A stretch of DNA of 48,165 bases from positions 1 through 48,165 of the forward strand of contig CBCTZG010000011.1 of NCBI GenBank assembly GCA_965151315.1, written 5' to 3'. The stretch is from Avimonoglobus sp965151315 (GTDB lineage: Bacteria > Bacillota > Clostridia > UBA1381). This document shows, piece by piece, positions 45,236 through 48,165 of this stretch (within the stretch, counting starts at the first letter, position 1; each line of letters opens with the position of its first letter). A model generated the notes under the pieces. That model ran no database searches, was not told where the DNA came from, and was given only the letters and a program-made list of their open reading frames with translations. The translations under genes and the position numbers were made by a program.

Positions 45236-45973
45236 ATGTCAGGTCATTCAAAATGGAGTACGATCAAGCGGAAAAAGGGCGCCAATGACGCCCAGCGGGC
45301 AAAGATCTTTACGAAAATTGCCCGGGAGATCATTGTTGCCGTTAAGGCAGGCGGGCCGGACCCGGATAACAATTCATCCCTGAAGGACGCCATTGCCAAG
45401 GGCAGAGCCAATAACATGCCCAATGACAATATCAACCGTACGATCAAGAAGGCGGCAGGCAGCACGGAAGGCGACAATTACGAAAACATTACCTACGAGG
45501 GGTATGGCCCCAGCGGGGTGGCGGTGATCGTAGAAACCTTGACGGATAATCGGAACCGCACTGCGGCAGATGTGCGCCATTATTTTGATAAATTCGGCGG
45601 TAACATGGGCCAGACCGGCTGTGTAAGCTTTATGTTTGACCAGAAGGGTGTGATTGTGATCGAAAACGATGACATCGATGAGGATACGATTACCATGGAC
45701 GCCCTGGAGGCCGGCGCTGCGGATATTGCTGTTGAGCCGGAGTATTATGAAATTACCACCGCGCCGGAAGACTTCCGGGCTGTGCGGGACGCGCTGGAGG
45801 AAAAATACACGCTGTCTTCCGCAGAGGTCAGCATGGTCCCCCAGACCATGGTGACGCTGACTGATGAAAAGCAGCTGGCCATGATGGGCAAACTCCTGGA
45901 AAGTCTGGAGGATAACGACGATGTCCAGAACGTCTGGCATAACTGGGAAAACGAAGAGGATTACGAGGGCTAA
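45236..45973 (+). CDS. YebC/PmpR family protein
   Basis: A 245-aa protein of the YebC/TACO1 family, normal length. MSGHSKWSTIKRKKGANDAQ at the start, ARANNMPNDN-like KGRANNMPNDNINRTI, YEGYGPSGVAVIVE and VSFMFDQKGVI are conserved. Members act as translation factors for proline-rich stretches or as transcription regulators. ATG 45236 follows AAGGAGAG. It replaces mnmE/mnmG, which usually follow jag, and ends with its own terminator just before the small-RNA array. Confidence 0.96.
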   Translation: MSGHSKWSTIKRKKGANDAQRAKIFTKIAREIIVAVKAGGPDPDNNSSLKDAIAKGRANNMPNDNINRTIKKAAGSTEGDNYENITYEGYGPSGVAVIVETLTDNRNRTAADVRHYFDKFGGNMGQTGCVSFMFDQKGVIVIENDDIDEDTITMDALEAGAADIAVEPEYYEITTAPEDFRAVRDALEEKYTLSSAEVSMVPQTMVTLTDEKQLAMMGKLLESLEDNDDVQNVWHNWENEEDYEG

Positions 45974-45987
45974 AGGGCCCCAGCATG

Positions 45988-46019
45988 AAAAAGCTGGACA
46001 GGATTCTGTCCAGCTTTTT
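45988..46019 (+). terminator. intrinsic terminator after YebC gene
   Basis: AAAAAGCTGGACAG (45988-46001) pairs perfectly with 46006-46019 around GATT and is flanked by T runs. The small-RNA 1 promoter starts 20 bases beyond. Confidence 0.95.
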
Positions 46020-46039
46020 CCATTTTTTATATATTTTTC

Positions 46040-46068
46040 TTGCAATGTGCCGGCAGTTGTGGTAAAAT
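46040..46068 (+). promoter_or_regulatory. sigma-A promoter of small RNA 1
   Basis: TTGCAA (46040-46045), 17 bases, TAAAAT (46063-46068), with GTGG directly before the -10. The two later copies use the same spacing and -10. Confidence 0.85.
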
Positions 46069-46074
46069 AAATTT

Positions 46075-46244
46075 GCCATACATTTTTAATATCATTCGCA
46101 TCAATTTAAAACGCAAACTTAAGTGGGCAAAAATGTATGCTCCGATTATTTTGCGCTTTATTTTGGTGCGTTGAAAGTGTATGGCTGCATTTCAAAGTCG
46201 GAGTCACTACATTTTTCGTGCGTGGCTTCGGCCACGCATTTTTT
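46075..46244 (+). ncRNA. tandem structured small RNA, copy 1
   Basis: The predicted transcript is about 170 nt. The outer stem P1 is GCCATACA (46075-46082) with TGTATGGC (46178-46185). The second stem P2 is 46097-46117 with 46150-46170. The P2 loop contains a conserved 19-nt block (46129-46147), which pairs with 46196-46216 downstream of P1: AAAAATGTA with TACATTTTT and CTCCGATT with AGTCGGAG, leaving TG opposite TCAC as a conserved internal loop. The terminator hairpin TGCGTGGC-TTCG-GCCACGCA (46219-46238) and T run end it. The same layout appears in copies 2 and 3 with different arm sequences but preserved pairing. No coding frame is conserved. The layout recalls the 'skipping-rope' RNA motif known from Firmicutes, but this is from memory and untested. 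Confidence 0.85.
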
Positions 46245-46262
46245 ATGGATATTTTGGAAAAT
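46236..46262 (+). repeat. 27-bp direct repeat, left flank of the insertion sequence
   Basis: Identical to 47311-47337. It begins GCATTTTTTATGG and ends TTGGAAAAT. Its first part is the terminator tail of small RNA 1, so the IS duplicated this target. Confidence 0.9.
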
Positions 46263-47310
46263 TGTAGGTTTGTCAAACATATTGGACAATGAACTCATTA
46301 GGAGAAAACCATTGAAGAGGTCTCATGGGAAAGTTGTTAGAACGGCGGTTATGGACAATAAGCTGTTTTTCGAAATCATCTAAAGACCAGAAGCAATGGG
46401 AGGAATAAAAACGCTTCATATCTTCACGGTGACTTCGTTCCACTTTGCCGTTGTGTCGAGGTGTGTAAGGACGGATGAGCTTATGGCGTATGCCGAGCTT
46501 TTGGGCAGTGGCTTCAAAGAGAGTAGGAACATCCCGTTTAGAATTGGAAAACCGATTGGTAAACTCAAAGCCATTGTCAGTCTGTACACACTCCACATGA
46601 ATTCCCCTGCGCGCATACCACTTTACCAGCCTATCCAGAAAATCGGCGGAGGAAAAGGAGGACTGTTCCGGATAGGCGGCCAAAAACCGCAGCCTGCTAA
46701 ACTCATCGATAGCAGTATATTGAAACAAGCGCAATTCCGGGATGGCAATACAGCGGCGGGGAACCACTTTGACATCCACCTGAACACGTTGACCGGGATA
46801 AGTCATTTGCTCATAAGGTTTCGGTTTATACGGCTTTTGGGTCTTAGGTGGCTGGAACATACCCATTGTGCGCATGACGCGAAACAGGCTTTCAGGGCGG
46901 CGGGTATAACCGCGCTGTTTTAGGCGGTGCCACAGTTCAATCATTCCCAGCTTTGGATTTCTGCGGCGCATATCTTTGATCAGCTTGAGTTCCGCTTCGG
47001 TATGTTGGTTTGGGTGACTGTGGGGTCTCCGGGACTGGCAGGCGAGGGACTCCACACTTCCGTCCCAGCGAGATTTCCAGAAATAGATGTAGGAACGGGA
47101 TTTGTTGTATTTCCGGCTGGCTCGGCTAACACCATATTTTTGTGCATAGTGCATTAAGGATTGCCGAAACCTCATGTCTTGTGTTATACTGGTCATGAAG
47201 GATATTGTCTCCTTTCGGTATATTGATGTGTGCTAACTTAATCATACCTCATGAGACGCTATCCTTCATCTTTTTTGATTCATCTGTCCAATATGTATTG
47301 TACTCCTACA
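46263..47310 (-). mobile_element. 1048-bp IS481-like insertion sequence
   Basis: A complete element with imperfect 26-bp terminal inverted repeats: left 46263-46288, right 47285-47310. Both start TGTAGG and share CATATTGGACA. One transposase gene on the minus strand fills it. It interrupts the tandem small-RNA array between copy 1 and copy 2. It is flanked by a perfect 27-bp direct repeat, much longer than the 4-15 bp I would expect for IS481. Perfect flanks and an intact gene suggest recent insertion. Confidence 0.9.
46273..47196 (-). CDS. IS481-like DDE transposase
   Basis: A 307-aa transposase. A helix-turn-helix opens it (YGVSRASRKYNKSRSYIYFW). The rve-type DDE core follows: VQVDVK (first Asp, about 139), QTDNGFEF (second Asp, about 206-213), and NGKVERSHRED (Glu, about 252). 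It catalyses cut or copy of its own element. It is intact, with the stop codon inside the left inverted repeat. ATG 47196 follows AAAGGAGAC. The family could instead be another rve-containing group such as IS1202, given the unusual target duplication. Confidence 0.9.
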   Translation of the reverse strand: MTSITQDMRFRQSLMHYAQKYGVSRASRKYNKSRSYIYFWKSRWDGSVESLACQSRRPHSHPNQHTEAELKLIKDMRRRNPKLGMIELWHRLKQRGYTRRPESLFRVMRTMGMFQPPKTQKPYKPKPYEQMTYPGQRVQVDVKVVPRRCIAIPELRLFQYTAIDEFSRLRFLAAYPEQSSFSSADFLDRLVKWYARRGIHVECVQTDNGFEFTNRFSNSKRDVPTLFEATAQKLGIRHKLIRPYTPRHNGKVERSHREDMKRFYSSHCFWSLDDFEKQLIVHNRRSNNFPMRPLQWFSPNEFIVQYV

Positions 47311-47337
47311 GCATTTTTTATGGATATTTTGGAAAAT
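47311..47337 (+). repeat. 27-bp direct repeat, right flank of the insertion sequence
   Basis: Second copy of the target repeat at 46236-46262. It continues into the -35 region of small RNA 2, restoring a junction that matches the copy 2-copy 3 spacer. Confidence 0.9.
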
Positions 47338-47341
47338 GCTG

Positions 47342-47370
47342 TTGAAAATGTAAAGACATTATGATAAAAT
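47342..47370 (+). promoter_or_regulatory. sigma-A promoter of small RNA 2
   Basis: TTGAAA (47342-47347), 17 bases, TAAAAT (47365-47370). The IS insertion point is only about 30 bases upstream, so the promoter is intact. Confidence 0.88.
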
Positions 47371-47376
47371 AAGCTT

Positions 47377-47562
47377 ACCACACGATTAACAAGTAATTTT
47401 ATGTATAAGACAAACAAACCAGGTGTACGCTATGGTAAAAGCGTACACTCTGATTCGCTATGCCTTGGTTTGTTTGTACTGATGGTATTGTTAAACGTGT
47501 GGTAACGTAGAAATCGGAGTCACTGCGTTTTTCGGCGTGTGGCTTCGGCCGCACGCTTTTTT
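47377..47562 (+). ncRNA. tandem structured small RNA, copy 2
   Basis: The predicted transcript is about 186 nt. P1: ACCACACG plus TTAACAA (47377-47392) with TTGTTAA plus CGTGTGGT (47488-47503). P2: ACAAACAAACCA (47410-47421) with TGGTTTGTTTGT (47466-47477), perfect. Loop block 47437-47455 pairs with 47512-47532: AAAAGCGTA with TGCGTTTTT, CTCTGATT with AATCGGAG, TCAC unpaired. The terminator is GCGTGTGGC (47535-47543) and GCCGCACGC (47548-47556) around TTCG, then T6. A local hairpin, GTGTACGC (47423-47430) with GCGTACAC (47441-47448), would compete with the pseudoknot. This suggests two alternative folds. Confidence 0.87.
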
Positions 47563-47584
47563 ATTGGCGTTTTTGCGAATGCTA

Positions 47585-47613
47585 TTGAAAAAGCAGACAG
47601 GCTGTGGTAAAAT
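47585..47613 (+). promoter_or_regulatory. sigma-A promoter of small RNA 3
   Basis: TTGAAA (47585-47590), 17 bases, TAAAAT (47608-47613), with GTGG before the -10 as in copy 1. Confidence 0.88.
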
Positions 47614-47619
47614 GTAGCT

Positions 47620-47782
47620 GCCGCATATTTTGAATATTTTTTCAGATAAGAGATACGTTAGATAGGTAAAAACGTATACTCTGATTTTCGTATTTCTTAT
47701 TTGAAAACGATCAAAATATGTGGCGTATTTAGATCAGGGTCACTGCGTTTTTCGGTGCGTGGCTTTGGTCACGCACTTTTTT
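47620..47782 (+). ncRNA. tandem structured small RNA, copy 3
   Basis: The predicted transcript is about 163 nt. P1: GCCGCATATTTTGA (47620-47633) with TCAAAATATGTGGC (47711-47724), one G:U. P2: ATAAGAGATACG (47646-47657) with CGTATTTCTTAT (47689-47700), one G:U. Loop block 47668-47686 pairs with 47732-47752: AAAAACGTA with TGCGTTTTT, CTCTGATT with GATCAGGG, TCAC unpaired. The terminator is GTGCGTGGC (47755-47763) and GTCACGCAC (47768-47776) around TTTG, then T6. The following gene starts 19 bases later. Confidence 0.86.
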
Positions 47783-47800
47783 ATGTGGGAGGGGATTGTG

Positions 47801-48094
47801 ATGCGCATACTTTTGGGAGCCGTGGTGATTTTTCAGGGGTTGCTCTGGGGGACAGACACGCTGCTGACGTATTGGGGTGCAAGCCCGGACTATGCTGCCT
47901 ACGGCGCGTCTTATGCCAGTGTACGGCTGGCGGGATGGCCAATAGAGGCGGGAGCTGCCGCCGTTTTCTGTTTGCTGGGGATCCTATTGGTTGCAGCTGG
48001 GCTGCGGAGCCGGAAACGATGCCCTGCCTGCGGCCAATGGGTGAAAAAAGATCAGCCGTACTGCGGCCAGTGTGGACAAAGGCTATGCGAATGA
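47801..48094 (+). CDS. small membrane protein with C-terminal zinc ribbon
   Basis: A 97-aa protein. ATG 47801 follows GGGAGGGG at a good distance. Two hydrophobic segments (about 1-20 and 49-67) are followed by a basic stretch (RSRKR) and a CPACG...YCGQCG double CxxC knuckle, a zinc-ribbon tail (residues about 73-93). Such proteins are common and unannotated in Clostridia. No promoter lies between it and the small-RNA 3 terminator, so it may depend on readthrough of that terminator or on an unseen promoter. Confidence 0.7.
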   Translation: MRILLGAVVIFQGLLWGTDTLLTYWGASPDYAAYGASYASVRLAGWPIEAGAAAVFCLLGILLVAAGLRSRKRCPACGQWVKKDQPYCGQCGQRLCE

Positions 48095-48165
48095 AGGCAA
48101 AATAGGATATAAAATAAATATCCCCCCGCATAGTGAAGTTGTAAGATAAAGGTAGACACATGGAA

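Noticed and set aside
46040..47782. CRISPR array or 6S RNA as an explanation for the tandem repeats
   Set aside because: The units are about 230 bp with individual promoters and terminators and no short direct repeats or cas genes. The pseudoknot and nested stems do not match the 6S open-promoter-like layout.

Overview
The window looks like a chromosome segment from a spore-forming, low-to-mid GC Clostridia-type Firmicute, probably gut-associated. It has spoIVA, SpoVT/AbrB-like, yqeY-rpsU and rpmH-rnpA-yidD-yidC-jag genes, strong AGGAGG ribosome binding sites and consensus sigma-A promoters. Base composition changes near 31.2 kb: the left two thirds are AT-rich (accessory), and the right third is visibly more GC-rich housekeeping DNA.

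Region 1 (about 0.4-25.7 kb, all + strand) is a large glycan-capture and degradation locus. It encodes a secreted clan-A glycoside hydrolase with a CBM9-like tail, two tandem multi-module secreted lectin-like proteins that share an almost identical 623-bp segment, two S-layer-homology (SLH) proteins, a sugar ABC transporter (lipoprotein plus two permeases, no ATPase), a 1998-aa secreted protein with LamG-like modules, a cytoplasmic GH36 alpha-galactosidase and a cytoplasmic GH20 beta-hexosaminidase. Surface proteins bind and trim a glycan, the ABC system imports the oligosaccharide, and intracellular enzymes remove alpha-Gal/GalNAc and beta-HexNAc. Region 2 (25.9-30.5 kb) holds an AAA/DUF234 ATPase, a perfect bidirectional terminator, and a divergent AraC regulator / second GH36 pair.

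Region 3 (30.9-35.7 kb) holds a very short AbrB/SpoVT-like protein, spoIVA, a DUF4163/DUF3298-type lipoprotein, a membrane protein fused to a DUF6273-like domain, and tRNA-Ala(CGC). Directly downstream of the tRNA (35.7-36.7 kb) is a mobile-element graveyard: a frameshifted IS256 transposase piece joined to a serine-recombinase tail, and a frameshifted tyrosine-integrase tail. tRNA-Thr(CGU) follows.

Region 4 (37-46 kb) is housekeeping: yqeY-rpsU, a HIT protein, nth, glyA, a VanW/G5 protein, a YkgJ-type protein, then rpmH-rnpA-yidD-yidC-jag and a YebC/PmpR regulator.

Region 5 (46.0-47.8 kb) is the most unusual part. Three tandem small-RNA genes of about 165-185 nt each carry their own sigma-A promoter (17-bp spacer, TAAAAT -10), long self-complementary arms whose sequence differs in every copy, a conserved loop that pairs with a conserved downstream strand (a covarying pseudoknot), and an intrinsic terminator. 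A 1048-bp IS481-like insertion sequence sits between copies 1 and 2, flanked by a perfect 27-bp direct repeat. A small membrane protein with a zinc ribbon follows copy 3.
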